Part shown: piece by piece, positions 1 to 8,431 of the stretch
Position numbering within the stretch: position 1 is the stretch's first letter
How the letters are laid out: each line of letters opens with the position of its first letter
NCBI GenBank assembly: GCA_947630175.1
Contig: CANRGJ010000012.1
Span: 17,114-81,113 of the forward strand
DNA from: an uncultured Ruminiclostridium sp.
GTDB taxonomy: Bacteria; Bacillota; Clostridia; Oscillospirales; Ruminococcaceae
Reading direction: 5' to 3'
Length of the DNA stretch: 64,000 bases
Program-made: the position numbers and the translations under genes
Notes under the pieces: model-generated
Database searches by the model: none
What the model saw: the letters and a program-made list of their open reading frames with translations, nothing else
What the model was told of the DNA's origin: nothing

Positions 1-1110
1 GTCACACTTAATCTAAACGGAGGAACAGCTGGAAGAGATTATCAGAGCAAGACCACGCTTGATGAAAACGCTGAGTTCACCTTCCCCGCCGATCCCACAA
101 AGGCAGGTCATATATTCAAGGGTTGGTCTGCCGAGGGCGACGGACGCCTCTACAAGGCGGGAGATACAATCACAGTTACCGCCAATGTGACCTATACTGC
201 TCTGTATGACCCGATCACTCACACGGTTACTCTTGACATAAACGGCGGTACGGCAGGATCAGACTTTGCAGCCGAAAATACCGTAAATGATGGCGAAAGC
301 TTCACATTCCCCGCCGACCCAACAAAGGAAGATTATATATTCCTTGGCTGGTCCACCAAGGGTGACAAAAACCTTTACAAGGCGGGAGATACTGTTACAG
401 TTAATGCTGACGTAACATATGTTGCTCAGTATAAGGCAATCCACACGGTTACTCTTGACCTCAACGGAGGTACTGCGGGAGATGGCTTTGAGGAAATCAC
501 AACGGTAAATGAGGGCGACAGCTTTACATTCCCCGCTGACCCAACAAAGGCAGGCTATAAATTCCTTGGCTGGTCCGCTGAGGGTGACGAAAACCTTTAC
601 AAGGCGGGAGATACTGTTACAGTTAACGCTGACGTGACCTATACCGCGCAGTATGAGGTAATCACTCATATAGTTGCTCTTGACCTAAATGGCGGTACGC
701 CGGGTGAAGGCTTTGCAGCCAAAAATACCGTAAATGAGGGCGAAAGCTTCACATTCCCCGCCGACCCCACAAAAGCAGGCTATAAATTCCTTGGCTGGTC
801 CGCTGAGGGTGACGAAAACCTTTACAAGGCGGGAGATACAGTTACAGTTACCGCTGACGTTACCTACACCGCGCAGTATGAGGTAATCACTCATATAGTT
901 ACTCTTGAGCTTAACGGAGGTACGCCGGGTGAAGGCTTTGCAGCCAAAAATACCGTAAATGATGGCGAAAGCTTTACCTTCCCCGCCGACCCAACAAAGG
1001 CAGGCTATAAATTCCTTGGCTGGTCCGCTGAGGGTGACGAAAACCTTTACAAGGCGGGAGATACTGTTACAGTTACCGCTGATATAACCTATGTTGCTCA
1101 GTACGAAAAG
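1..1110 (+). repeat. Five tandem ~225-bp coding repeats (InlB B-repeats)
   Basis: The same segment (around TATAAATTCCTTGGCTGG) recurs at 556, 781 and 1006, exactly 225 bp apart, with diverged versions about 222 and 225 bp further upstream. The last three units are nearly identical at the DNA level over most of their length, while the first two differ more. This points to recent duplication or homogenisation at the 3' end of the array. Confidence 0.9.
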
Positions 1111-1755
1111 ACAGAACCCACTCCCGACGACAAATACACAGTACGTTATGACACGAACGGCGGCTATGGTACAGCGCCCTCCGACGAAATTTATAGTAAG
1201 GGTGACAAGGTTGAGCTTGTATCCACTGAAGAGGCGAGAAAAAATCTCACGCTCTACGGCGCGGTACTCATCGGTTGGAGCCTTGAAAGACATGAAGGTA
1301 TCATTCAATCTCAGGAGGAAGAGAACTCCGTCAAGCTGATAACCGAGATAGAGTCCATTGACGCCGACACCACCGTATATGCGGTATGGGCGGTGGACGA
1401 AAACGAAAACGGCATTCCTGACTATGATGAAACGCCTGAGGAGACCACAGGTCCCGAAGAGACCACTCCCGAAGAAACGACTCCGGAAGAGACTACTCCC
1501 GAGGAAACGACTCCGGAAGAAACCACATCTACTGCTGAAGAAAGCACGATTCCTCCCGAGGAGACCACTCCCGACACAACGGGCGACGAAGACGTTTCGG
1601 AAAGCGACGACTACGACACCAACGCAGATGGTGACGGCGAAAAGAATATGAACACAGGTGTTCCTTTCGGATCAGCCGTCATGATGTGTGCATTGTCATC
1701 GCTTGCGGCTGCAGTTGCAGCAAGAAAAAAGAAAAACGGCAGGAATGACAAATAA
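1..1755 (+). CDS. Cell-surface protein with InlB-type B-repeats, 3' part
   Basis: The frame is open from base 1, so the gene starts upstream and only its last 584 codons are here. It encodes five tandem units of about 75 residues of the InlB B-repeat (Listeria-Bacteroides, Flg_new) type, each with the pattern VTLDLNGGT...FTFPADPTK...FLGWS...LYKAGDTVTV...YTAQYE. A degenerate sixth unit follows at about codons 376-470, then a PEETT-rich low-complexity stalk. The C-terminus has an NTGVP motif, a hydrophobic stretch (AVMMCALSSLAAAVAA) and a basic tail (RKKKNGRNDK), which looks like a variant sortase signal or a simple membrane anchor. B-repeats are extracellular beta-grasp modules used in adhesins, so a wall- or membrane-anchored extracellular role is inferred. 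The ligand is unknown and the N-terminal functional domain is outside the window. Confidence 0.88.
   Translation, partial: VTLNLNGGTAGRDYQSKTTLDENAEFTFPADPTKAGHIFKGWSAEGDGRLYKAGDTITVTANVTYTALYDPITHTVTLDINGGTAGSDFAAENTVNDGESFTFPADPTKEDYIFLGWSTKGDKNLYKAGDTVTVNADVTYVAQYKAIHTVTLDLNGGTAGDGFEEITTVNEGDSFTFPADPTKAGYKFLGWSAEGDENLYKAGDTVTVNADVTYTAQYEVITHIVALDLNGGTPGEGFAAKNTVNEGESFTFPADPTKAGYKFLGWSAEGDENLYKAGDTVTVTADVTYTAQYEVITHIVTLELNGGTPGEGFAAKNTVNDGESFTFPADPTKAGYKFLGWSAEGDENLYKAGDTVTVTADITYVAQYEKTEPTPDDKYTVRYDTNGGYGTAPSDEIYSKGDKVELVSTEEARKNLTLYGAVLIGWSLERHEGIIQSQEEENSVKLITEIESIDADTTVYAVWAVDENENGIPDYDETPEETTGPEETTPEETTPEETTPEETTPEETTSTAEESTIPPEETTPDTTGDEDVSESDDYDTNADGDGEKNMNTGVPFGSAVMMCALSSLAAAVAARKKKNGRNDK
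1432..1575 (+). repeat. PEETT coding microsatellite
   Basis: A run of 15-bp units alternating ACTCCCGAGGAAACG and ACTCCGGAAGAGACT encodes TPEET repeats. It forms an acidic, Pro/Thr-rich stalk between the B-repeats and the C-terminal anchor. Copy number is likely to vary between strains. Confidence 0.85.
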
Positions 1756-1770
1756 TCCTTAGCCAATACG

Positions 1771-1803
1771 AAAACGGCAGATACGGTATCTGCCGTTTTT
1801 GTT
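1771..1803 (+). terminator. Rho-independent terminator after the surface protein
   Basis: A 12-bp inverted repeat, AACGGCAGATAC (1773-1784) with GTATCTGCCGTT (1786-1797), is followed by a T-tract. It starts about 16 bp after the TAA stop. Confidence 0.85.
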
Positions 1804-2037
1804 GTCTTCCGCCGAAAGCCTCTGTTTTTATAATTAAATGGTCTCACATAGTTGACAAATATGCGTTTTTCACAACTGAATTTTAAATCAGAGGAAATCT
1901 GTTTCGTATTATTTTTATGGCAAAAATATTTTAAACGAGAAGCCCCTCCCACAGCTGCACTTTAGAGCAATTGTCAGGAGGGGTTATATTATAAGTTCAT
2001 CAAAAACAGTAAAATCTATTTTAGCTGATTTCAGACG
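1804..2037. other. Intergenic stretch with one CCCCTCC/GGAGGGG inverted repeat
   Basis: No coding signal is visible. The only structure is CCCCTCC at 1943-1949 and GGAGGGG at 1977-1983, separated by 27 bases and followed by TTATATT. It could be a weak second terminator. Nothing else was recognised. Confidence 0.4.
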
Positions 2038-2188
2038 ACCTGCCATTTTAAATCCGTCCGCAAACGTGTCCAATATTGCGGTATTGCGAAGCAATATGGA
2101 TTGCCTTTAGGGCAATCCAAGCAATGTTGGATCGTACTTTCGGCTTGCCGAAAGTACTGGACTCCACAACTGTACACTGTCAACTGTT
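2038..2188. repeat. Interspersed palindrome-train element (copy 1)
   Basis: The right end is CTCCACAACTGTACACTGTCAACTGTT, which recurs near-identically elsewhere in the window. Inside are three unrelated hairpins: TATTGC-GAA-GCAATA (2082-2096), GGATTGCC...GGCAATCC (2098-2118) and GTACTTTCGGC-TT-GCCGAAAGTAC (2134-2157). The right end overlaps the 3' end of the GNAT gene on the minus strand, and the element supplies the TGA stop. Confidence 0.75.
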
Positions 2189-2923
2189 GATCGTTATCGC
2201 TTTTCCCGCCACATAAAATCCCGCCTTGTTATAAAACGGCACCAACTCCTCGCGGCACAGCACGCAGGCCTCTTTCCCCTGCTTTTCAAACTGCGTGCCC
2301 AAGGCTCTCAGCAGATTTTTCGCCGCACCCGTTCCCCTCGCCGCCTTTGCGGAGGCAAGCAGGGTGAGATACGCCGTTCCGTTCATATCTGCAATAAGCG
2401 TCGCCGTCGCCCCGCCGTACAGGTAAACGTGAGCGATACCGTGGCGGATCTTATGATTTATATCGGTGTACCACCCGTCGTGGTCTATATCGGGAAATCC
2501 GTCTTTAACAATTGGGAAAACCTCGTCCAGCGGCGGGTCGGTGGTTATCTCCTCAAAAGGGACGATACTTTCGTTTTCGGGGATAAGCTGTGAAGCAAAT
2601 TTAAGCAGTACGCTTTCCTTAGCGTTGCTCCAGCCGTCGTTTATCAGTCTCTGCCCCGTTTCAAGTCCGCAAAGCGCGCTTTTGAAGCCGCATACCCTGA
2701 GAAACAGGGAAAGCTCCTCCAGCCCCTCGTCGGTAAGACTGCCCTTCGTGCGTATCACAAGGTCATCGTAATACCGACCGATAAGCACGTTCTTTCCGCC
2801 GTAAACGGAGCAAAAATCATACCCGTCATACGCCGCAAGGTTTGAGGCTATCTTCAGGGCGAAAATGTCGTTTGCACCCTTCAACAGTCTTTCCGCCGTC
2901 TTTGTATCTGTCTTTGTTATCAT
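2180..2923 (-). CDS. GNAT-family N-acetyltransferase
   Basis: This 247-residue protein carries a C-terminal GNAT fold (about residues 130-245). The acetyl-CoA-binding motif A is visible as KAARGTGAAKNLL, followed by the typical ending VPFYNKAGFYVAGKA. The first 120 residues look like a degenerate second GNAT-like half. The start ATG overlaps the TGA stop of the upstream M42 peptidase gene by four bases (ATGA), so the two are translationally coupled. The substrate cannot be told; the link with aminopeptidases suggests a peptide or amino-acid amine, which is inference only. The final Asn-Ser codons and the TGA lie in an interspersed repeat (AACAGTTGACAGTG), so the original C-terminus may have been altered by insertion of that element. 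Confidence 0.8.
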   Translation of the reverse strand: MITKTDTKTAERLLKGANDIFALKIASNLAAYDGYDFCSVYGGKNVLIGRYYDDLVIRTKGSLTDEGLEELSLFLRVCGFKSALCGLETGQRLINDGWSNAKESVLLKFASQLIPENESIVPFEEITTDPPLDEVFPIVKDGFPDIDHDGWYTDINHKIRHGIAHVYLYGGATATLIADMNGTAYLTLLASAKAARGTGAAKNLLRALGTQFEKQGKEACVLCREELVPFYNKAGFYVAGKAITINS

Positions 2924-3948
2924 TGTACCTCGCCTAACTTGGTCATCAGCGCCCTTGCCAGCTTCATCGTGTCTTCAAGGTCGCTTTCCTTTATCACGCA
3001 GGAGGGGGAATGTAAGCAGCGGCAGGGCAGCGATACCGCCATGGTGCGCACGCCGCCTGCGGCTTGGTGTATAGCGCCGCTGTCGTTTCCTCCTGCAACT
3101 ACGCTTTTTGTCTGGCACTTTACACCTATTTTCTTTGCGGTATCGAATGCCAGCTTGTATAATTCTCTGTCGTAAATGGTGGAGCGATCCATAAATGAAA
3201 TCACGGGACCTTCTCCCAGAGCGCAGACCCGCTGTTCGCCCTCAACGCCGTTTATGTCGCAGGCAGTTGTAGTTTCAAACACTATGGCAATATCGGGGTT
3301 CACCGAGAACGCCGCCGCAGTTGCGCCTCTCGTGCCTATCTCCTCCTGAGTTGTGAAAACGAAGGTCATATCATAGGGAAGCTCGCTGTTCAGCAAAGTC
3401 AGCATTATTGCACAGCCTGCTCTGTCGTCAAGAGCCTTTCCCGCCATAAAGCCGTCGCCGAAGTCAAGCTGTTCGCTTGAAAAGTATGCGCAGTCGCCCA
3501 CGCTCACCAGCTTTTCAGCCTCTTCCTTGTTTTCAGCTCCTATATCTATCCTCAGCTCCGAAATTTTCGGCTGTGCGCTTTCTTCCTCGTCTTTCAGCAG
3601 GTGCAGAGGCTTTCCCGCCACTGCGCCAAAAACTCCGTTTTTAAACACAAGCTGACGCCCGAACACCACGCTTGGCAAAATTCCGCCCACAGGGGCAAAG
3701 CAAAGACTTCCGTCCTCCTCGATATAGGTGACGATAAATCCAACCTCGTCCATATGCGCCGCCGCCATAAGCTTTTTGGCGGGGACTTTTGCGCCCTTTT
3801 TCTCAACTATGAGATTGCCCAGATTGTCAGTTTTGTAGGAAACGTCGGCGGGAAGACGCTTTATTATCTCTTCCCTTATGCTGTCCTCATCTCCGCTGGC
3901 ACCGTACAAGGCGGAAAGGGTCTTTACAAGCTCTTTCAGATTTTCCAT
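2920..3948 (-). CDS. M42-family metallo-aminopeptidase (second of a tandem pair)
   Basis: A 342-residue M42 (glutamyl/leucyl aminopeptidase, PepA/FrvX-like) peptidase. Metal ligands expected for the family are visible in order: AAHMDEVGF (His), ALDDRAG (Asp), TTQEEIG (catalytic and metal Glu), an acidic residue in IVFETTT and LHSPSC (His). These enzymes are cytosolic, usually dodecameric, and trim N-terminal residues from peptides. The longer open frame starting at 4062 is rejected: ATG 3948 has AAAGGGG about 11 bases upstream and follows the preceding gene's TGA (3950-3952) by one base. The fourth ligand is Glu here, where the paralogue upstream has Asp. It is the middle gene of an M42-M42-GNAT operon. 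Confidence 0.92.
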   Translation of the reverse strand: MENLKELVKTLSALYGASGDEDSIREEIIKRLPADVSYKTDNLGNLIVEKKGAKVPAKKLMAAAHMDEVGFIVTYIEEDGSLCFAPVGGILPSVVFGRQLVFKNGVFGAVAGKPLHLLKDEEESAQPKISELRIDIGAENKEEAEKLVSVGDCAYFSSEQLDFGDGFMAGKALDDRAGCAIMLTLLNSELPYDMTFVFTTQEEIGTRGATAAAFSVNPDIAIVFETTTACDINGVEGEQRVCALGEGPVISFMDRSTIYDRELYKLAFDTAKKIGVKCQTKSVVAGGNDSGAIHQAAGGVRTMAVSLPCRCLHSPSCVIKESDLEDTMKLARALMTKLGEVQ

Positions 3949-3949
3949 A

Positions 3950-4969
3950 TCAGCAGACCCCTTTCTTGATAAATTCGGCGATAAGCCGTCCCGTGTTTTC
4001 AATATCCGCAATATCAAGGACTTCGCAGGGAGTGTGCATATACCTCTGTGGAACGGAAACAAGCCCCGTTCTCACTCCGCCCCTGCTTATTGAAATATCG
4101 TCGGCGTCGGTGCCGCTGTCGCCGCCCATAACCTCCGTCTGATACGGTATCTCGGCGGACTTTGCGGTTTCGATAAGTTTTGCGGAAATTTTTCTGTCAA
4201 GAGAGGCGGCTATCCCTATCATAGGACCTTTTCCCAGCTTTCCGCATTTTGAGGGATCAACTCCCTTGCTTTGCGCAAAGCTCACATCAACTGCGATAGC
4301 GTAATCGGGGTCGATGTTGAAAGCGGCGATCCTTGCTCCTCTGCCGCCTACCTCCTCCTGTGCCGCAAACTGCACAGCCACGCGGAAAGGAAGTTCCTTT
4401 TGCTCTTTCAAAAGCTCCAACGCATAAAGCAAAGCAACGACTCCCGCCCTGTCGTCAGTGGCGGGACTGCAAACACGATTTCCTGCCAGAACGGAAAATC
4501 TTCCGTCAACGGTGACAAAATCGCCTTGTGAGATAAGCTCCTTTGCCCTTGCTCCCGAAAGTCCCGTATCTATAACGATGTCCTCCAACTTCGCCGCCTT
4601 GTCCTTTTCCTTGGTAACGTGGGGAGGGAGGGTAGAGATAACGCCTTTCAGCGTTTCTTTTCCGTGAATGGTGACGGTCTGGGCAAGGAGAGTCCTCACG
4701 TCTATCCCGCCGCACTTTCCTATTTTCAGAAAGCCGTCGTCGCAGATATAGGTGACGGTAAAGCCGATCTGGTCGATGTGCGCGTCAAGCAGGATAAGAG
4801 GCTTGCTCCCGTCCTCGCCGAGATAGCCGATCACGTTTCCGAAATCGTCTATCTTTGCATTTTCGGTGTAATTTTTCAGCAGCTGCAAAGCACATTCGCT
4901 TGCGGGAAATTCCCCGCCGCTGACGCCTGCCTGTGAGCAGAGCGAATTTAAAACTTCAGTTGTGTTCAT
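3950..4969 (-). CDS. M42-family metallo-aminopeptidase (first of a tandem pair)
   Basis: A 339-residue M42 peptidase paralogous to the next gene. Visible motifs are LDAHIDQIGF, ATDDRAG, AAQEEVGGRG, AVDVSF and YMHTPCE, which carry the full expected set of metal ligands (His, Asp, Glu, Asp, His). Reading starts at ATG 4969 behind CGGAGCTAACA. Tandem M42 genes often have different residue preferences and may form mixed oligomers, but specificity cannot be read from sequence here. It is the first gene of the operon; no clear promoter was picked out because the upstream region is filled by an interspersed palindromic element. Confidence 0.92.
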   Translation of the reverse strand: MNTTEVLNSLCSQAGVSGGEFPASECALQLLKNYTENAKIDDFGNVIGYLGEDGSKPLILLDAHIDQIGFTVTYICDDGFLKIGKCGGIDVRTLLAQTVTIHGKETLKGVISTLPPHVTKEKDKAAKLEDIVIDTGLSGARAKELISQGDFVTVDGRFSVLAGNRVCSPATDDRAGVVALLYALELLKEQKELPFRVAVQFAAQEEVGGRGARIAAFNIDPDYAIAVDVSFAQSKGVDPSKCGKLGKGPMIGIAASLDRKISAKLIETAKSAEIPYQTEVMGGDSGTDADDISISRGGVRTGLVSVPQRYMHTPCEVLDIADIENTGRLIAEFIKKGVC

Positions 4970-4984
4970 TGTTAGCTCCGGATA

Positions 4985-5222
4985 GTTATTAGTTTATGGT
5001 CGTTAGTTGGTGGTTGGGGTGATTTTCAAAAAAGTTGTGCGATATGGTTTAATTTTACACCTGTGGGGGTCATTTGTCAACTGCTGATTAGGGGGGCGGC
5101 GAAGCCGCCTTTTGTTCCGGGCTTTGCCCGAACAAAAGCACTGATTTTGCTTCGCAAAATCAGTGAGTTGGAGCGCCGAGGGCGCTCCGACTGCGGCTTC
5201 GCCGCCCCTGATAAGCAGTAGT
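4985..5222. repeat. Interspersed palindrome-train element (copy 2, five consecutive hairpins)
   Basis: The outer arms are CTGCTGATTAGGGG... (5081-5108) and ...CCCCTGATAAGCAG (5193-5218). Between and including them are five consecutive perfect hairpins with three-base loops: GGCGGC-GAA-GCCGCC, TTTTGTTC(C)GGGC-TTT-GCCCGAACAAAA, CACTGATTTTGC-TTC-GCAAAATCAGTG (5139-5165), GGAGCGCC-GAG-GGCGCTCC and GCGGC-TTC-GCCGC. The left flank (GTTATTAGTTTATGGTCGTTAGTTGG) resembles the ends of the copy at 57508. The gap 4970-5339 holds nothing else except a weak GTAAAG/CTTTAC hairpin near 5318-5335. Confidence 0.75.
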
Positions 5223-5339
5223 TCCATTTAACCGCAGCAGTTAATAATATGCACCAAAGCCCCTTTTCGTTTGCCGTACAAATCTGTCTTTCACCTGTCA
5301 AGCAAACGTATCACCGCCGTAAAGCATTACTTTACAGCA

Positions 5340-6416
5340 TCAGTCAATAAATCCCGCTATCCTGTCGCCCATTTCCGAGCAGGAAACAAGGGTCATTCCC
5401 TCGCTCATAATGTCCCCTGTGCGAAGTCCCGCTTCAAGCGCCTTGTCAACGGCGGCTTCTATCGCGTCCGCCTCTTTTCCCATATCAAAGCTGTATCTCA
5501 GCATCATTGCGGCGGAAAGTATTGTTGCTATGGGATTTGCCTTGTTCTGTCCTGCAATATCAGGCGCAGAGCCGTGAATAGGCTCGTACAGTCCCAGACT
5601 TCCCTCTCCCAGACTTGCCGAGGGTATCATTCCCAGCGAGCCTGTTATCATACTTGCTTCGTCGGAAAGAATGTCTCCGAACAGATTTTCCGTAACGATA
5701 ACGTCAAACTGCGCAGGGTTGCGCACAAGCTGCATAGCGGTGTTGTCCACCAGCATATCCGAAAATTCAACGTCGGGATATTCAGCGGCAACCCTGTGAG
5801 AAACCTCTCTCCAGAGCCTTGAACTGTCAAGCACGTTGGCTTTGTCAACGCTGGTCACCTTGCCCCTGCGCTTTTTTGCCATATCGAACGCCACACGGCA
5901 GATACGTTCTATCTCGTGGTCGCTGTATATCATCAGGTCGGAAGCGGTCTTTTCGCCGTTTTCATTGACATAAGTCTTTTTTTCTCCGAAATAAGCGCCG
6001 CCGATAAGCTCACGAACTATTACTAAATCAAGCCCTTGGTCGGTTATGTCCGTTTTCAGCGGGCAGGCGGAAGCAAGAGGCTTCAGCAGCTTTGCAGGTC
6101 TGATATTCGCAAACAGCTTTAACGCTCCTCTTATCCCCAGAAGTCCCGCTTCAGGGCGCATTTTGCCTTCCCCCTTGTCCCACTTAGGACCGCCCACTGC
6201 GCCCAGCAGAACGCTGTCACTGGCAAGGCACTTGTCGATGGTTTCCTGGGGCAGGGGAACGCCCACCGTGTCAATGGCGATACCGCCCATCAGCACTTCC
6301 GTGTAGTTGAATTTGTGGCCGTACTTTTCGCCCACCTTGTCCATTACCTTTATGGCTTCGTTCACGATCTCAGGACCGATGCCGTCGCCTTTTATAACTG
6401 CTATATTTTTTTCCAT
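5340..6416 (-). CDS. leuB: 3-isopropylmalate dehydrogenase
   Basis: A 358-residue cytosolic isocitrate/isopropylmalate dehydrogenase family protein that oxidatively decarboxylates 3-isopropylmalate with NAD+. Diagnostic stretches are KGDGIGPEI at the N-terminus, [12 protein letters not shown] in the LeuB-specific region, and the cofactor loop [22 protein letters not shown] 6416 is chosen over an upstream in-frame ATG because AAGGAGAAGAAA directly precedes it and the extra residues come from an interspersed repeat. It is the last gene of cimA-pnp-leuC-leuD-leuB. With citramalate synthase upstream and no leuA seen, it may also act on beta-methylmalate for isoleucine synthesis (inference). Confidence 0.95.
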   Translation of the reverse strand: MEKNIAVIKGDGIGPEIVNEAIKVMDKVGEKYGHKFNYTEVLMGGIAIDTVGVPLPQETIDKCLASDSVLLGAVGGPKWDKGEGKMRPEAGLLGIRGALKLFANIRPAKLLKPLASACPLKTDITDQGLDLVIVRELIGGAYFGEKKTYVNENGEKTASDLMIYSDHEIERICRVAFDMAKKRRGKVTSVDKANVLDSSRLWREVSHRVAAEYPDVEFSDMLVDNTAMQLVRNPAQFDVIVTENLFGDILSDEASMITGSLGMIPSASLGEGSLGLYEPIHGSAPDIAGQNKANPIATILSAAMMLRYSFDMGKEADAIEAAVDKALEAGLRTGDIMSEGMTLVSCSEMGDRIAGFID

Positions 6417-6435
6417 TTTCTTCTCCTTGAATATG

Positions 6436-6623
6436 TAGTAATTACAGTTAAAAGTGCAAAGTGAACAGTTCAAAGTTGTGGTATCGCCTTCGGCGATAAA
6501 TTTAAAATGACAGGTGCAAATTTGCAGACGGCAATCCAAATCCGTTTTCGCGAAGCGAAAACTCCATAACTGTGCACTGTCAACTGTACACTGTCAACTG
6601 TCTTTGCGTCATTGACGCAAAGA
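6436..6623. repeat. Interspersed palindrome-train element (copy 3) between leuD and leuB
   Basis: Contains TATCGCC-TTC-GGCGATA (6482-6498), a core ATTTAAAATGACAGGTGCAA shared with the copy at 57043, GTTTTCGC-GAA-GCGAAAAC (6544-6562) and the end AACTGTGCACTGTCAACTGT. At the right border TCTTTGCGTCA-T-TGACGCAAAGA (6601-6623) is a perfect palindrome that includes the last codons and stop of leuD. The element lies inside an operon and must be transcribed into its mRNA. Confidence 0.75.
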
Positions 6624-7091
6624 CTTCAACAGCCCTCCCGCATTGATTATCTCCTTGATAAACTCCGGGAACGGCTCTGCCGTATAGGTCTTTCCTGTGG
6701 TAACATCGGTTATCTTCCCGCTGTCAAAGTCCACGTCCACCTCGTCCCCCGCCTTTATTTCCTTTGCGGCTTCTGGACATTCCAGAATGGGCAGTCCGAT
6801 ATTTATGGAGTTGCGGTAGAAAATTCTTGCAAAGGTGGCGGCGATAACGCAGGAGATACCGCTTTCCTTTATCGCTATGGGAGCGTGCTCGCGGGAGCTT
6901 CCGCAGCCGAAATTCGCCTCTCCCACCATAATGTCGCCCGCCTTCACCTTGCTCACAAAGTCCTTGTCTATGTCCTCCATGCAGTGTGAGGCAAGCTCTT
7001 TGTGATCGGCGGTGTTAAGGTATCTTGCGGGGATTATAACGTCTGTGTCCACGTTGTCCCCGTACTTGTGTACTGTTCCGTGTGCGTTCAT
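6609..7091 (-). CDS. leuD: 3-isopropylmalate dehydratase small subunit
   Basis: A 160-residue LeuD swivel-domain subunit that pairs with LeuC to isomerise 2-isopropylmalate to 3-isopropylmalate. Visible family motifs are [16 protein letters not shown] near the N-terminus, [15 protein letters not shown], and [18 protein letters not shown]. The start is ATG 7091, preceded by GAAAGGAGAGCTTACAT; the longer frame is rejected. It begins 19 bases after the leuC stop. The length is typical of the short LeuD type that pairs with a ~420-residue LeuC. Its last codons (SLRQ, then TGA) lie in a palindrome at the edge of an interspersed repeat, so its C-terminus may have been reshaped by that element. Confidence 0.94.
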   Translation of the reverse strand: MNAHGTVHKYGDNVDTDVIIPARYLNTADHKELASHCMEDIDKDFVSKVKAGDIMVGEANFGCGSSREHAPIAIKESGISCVIAATFARIFYRNSINIGLPILECPEAAKEIKAGDEVDVDFDSGKITDVTTGKTYTAEPFPEFIKEIINAGGLLKSLRQ

Positions 7092-7110
7092 ATGTAAGCT
7101 CTCCTTTCTC

Positions 7111-8367
7111 TTAACCGTTATAGCCTGTGATTTTGCCTGCAATTGCGCTTGCGGCGGCAACTATCGGGCTTGCCAGATATACCTCGCTGTCAACGTGACC
7201 CATTCTTCCCACAAAGTTGCGGTTGGTGGTGGAAACGGCTTTTTCGCCTGCCGCCAAGATCCCCATATGTCCGCCGAGGCAGGGGCCGCAGGTGGGAGTG
7301 GAGAACACACAGCCCGCATTTATGAATATCTCCGCCAATCCCTCTTGTATGCACTGGAGATATATCTTCTGAGTTGCGGGGATAACGATACAGCGAACGC
7401 CCTTGGCAACGTGATTTCCCTTGAGGATAGCGGCGGCGGCTCTCATATCGCTTATTCTGCCGTTGGTGCAGGAGCCGATAACTGCCTGGTCTATTTTCAC
7501 CTCACCCCAGTCTGCCGCAGTTCTTGTATTTTCGGGCAGGTGGGGGAATGCAACCGTCTGCTCTATTTCGTCAAGGTTTATCTCATAAGTTTCGCTGTAA
7601 ACGGCGTCAGGGTCGGGGGCAAATACCTCAAAATCCCTGTCAACACGCTCCTTGACGTAAGCCAAGGTCTGTTCGTCCACTTCAAAGATACCGTTCTTTG
7701 CGCCCGCTTCGATAGCCATATTCGCCATACAGAGCCTGTCGTCAACGGTGAGGGAGGAAAGCCCGTCCCCGCCAAATTCCATACTCTTGTACAAAGCGCC
7801 GTCAACGCCTATCATTCCGATTATATGCAGGATAACGTCCTTGCCCGTAACGTACTTTTTCAGCTTGCCGTGCAGGTTGAAGCGGATAGCCGCAGGCACC
7901 TTGAACCACGCCTCGCCTGTCGCCATTCCCGCCGCCATATCGGTGGAACCCACGCCTGTTGAGAAAGCGCCAAGCGCGCCGTAGGTGCAGGTGTGGCTGT
8001 CTGCGCCTATGCACAGCTCGCCGGGAGCGATAAGTCCTTTTTCAGGGAGCAAAGCGTGTTCAACGCCCATATCTCCTGCATCGTAAAAGTTCACGATGTC
8101 GTACTTTCCTGCAAAATCCCTGCACTGCTTGCACTGTGTCGCCGCCTTTATGTCCTTGTTGGGAGCGAAGTGGTCCATTACAAGGCTTATCCTGTGCGTG
8201 TCAAAGACGCTGTCAAAGCCCGCCTTGTTGAATTCGTTGATAGCCACGGGACCTGTAATGTCGTTTGCCAGAACCATATCCAGCTTCGCCCTTATCAGCT
8301 GTCCCTCACGGACTTCGGGCAGTCCCGCATGCTTTGCCAGAATTTTCTGGCTCATTGTCATACCCAT
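7111..8367 (-). CDS. leuC: 3-isopropylmalate dehydratase large subunit
   Basis: A 418-residue aconitase-superfamily large subunit that holds the [4Fe-4S] cluster. Cluster cysteines are Cys300 in IGSCTNG and Cys360/Cys363 in PTCGPCLGG. The length matches the shorter LeuC/HacA-like type rather than the ~470-residue proteobacterial type. The start at ATG 8367 is supported by AAAGGAAG eight bases upstream; in-frame ATGs two and four codons later are alternatives. It is followed by leuD. In organisms that make isoleucine through citramalate the same enzyme also isomerises citramalate, which fits the upstream cimA. Confidence 0.95.
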   Translation of the reverse strand: MGMTMSQKILAKHAGLPEVREGQLIRAKLDMVLANDITGPVAINEFNKAGFDSVFDTHRISLVMDHFAPNKDIKAATQCKQCRDFAGKYDIVNFYDAGDMGVEHALLPEKGLIAPGELCIGADSHTCTYGALGAFSTGVGSTDMAAGMATGEAWFKVPAAIRFNLHGKLKKYVTGKDVILHIIGMIGVDGALYKSMEFGGDGLSSLTVDDRLCMANMAIEAGAKNGIFEVDEQTLAYVKERVDRDFEVFAPDPDAVYSETYEINLDEIEQTVAFPHLPENTRTAADWGEVKIDQAVIGSCTNGRISDMRAAAAILKGNHVAKGVRCIVIPATQKIYLQCIQEGLAEIFINAGCVFSTPTCGPCLGGHMGILAAGEKAVSTTNRNFVGRMGHVDSEVYLASPIVAAASAIAGKITGYNG

Positions 8368-8431
8368 TGTAAAATCTTCCTTTCTTTAGGAGAATGGTGT
8401 ATTATCCACAAACTCCTTTAAATTATTTTTA

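Noticed and set aside
1..1110. Tandem repeats as a CRISPR-like array
   Set aside because: Units are 225 bp, in-frame coding, and have no spacer structure.
1358..1651. Arg/Lys/Pro-rich plus-strand frame
   Set aside because: It is an out-of-frame reading of the TPEET repeats of the surface protein.
3949..4062. Upstream in-frame extension of the second M42 peptidase
   Set aside because: It overlaps the preceding gene in another frame; ATG 3948 has an AAAGGGG site and fits the family start.
5271..5822. Plus-strand frame of 183 codons opposite leuB
   Set aside because: Shadow of the leuB coding frame on the other strand, without a ribosome site; the same reasoning removes frames opposite leuC, cimA, metK, comM and asnS.
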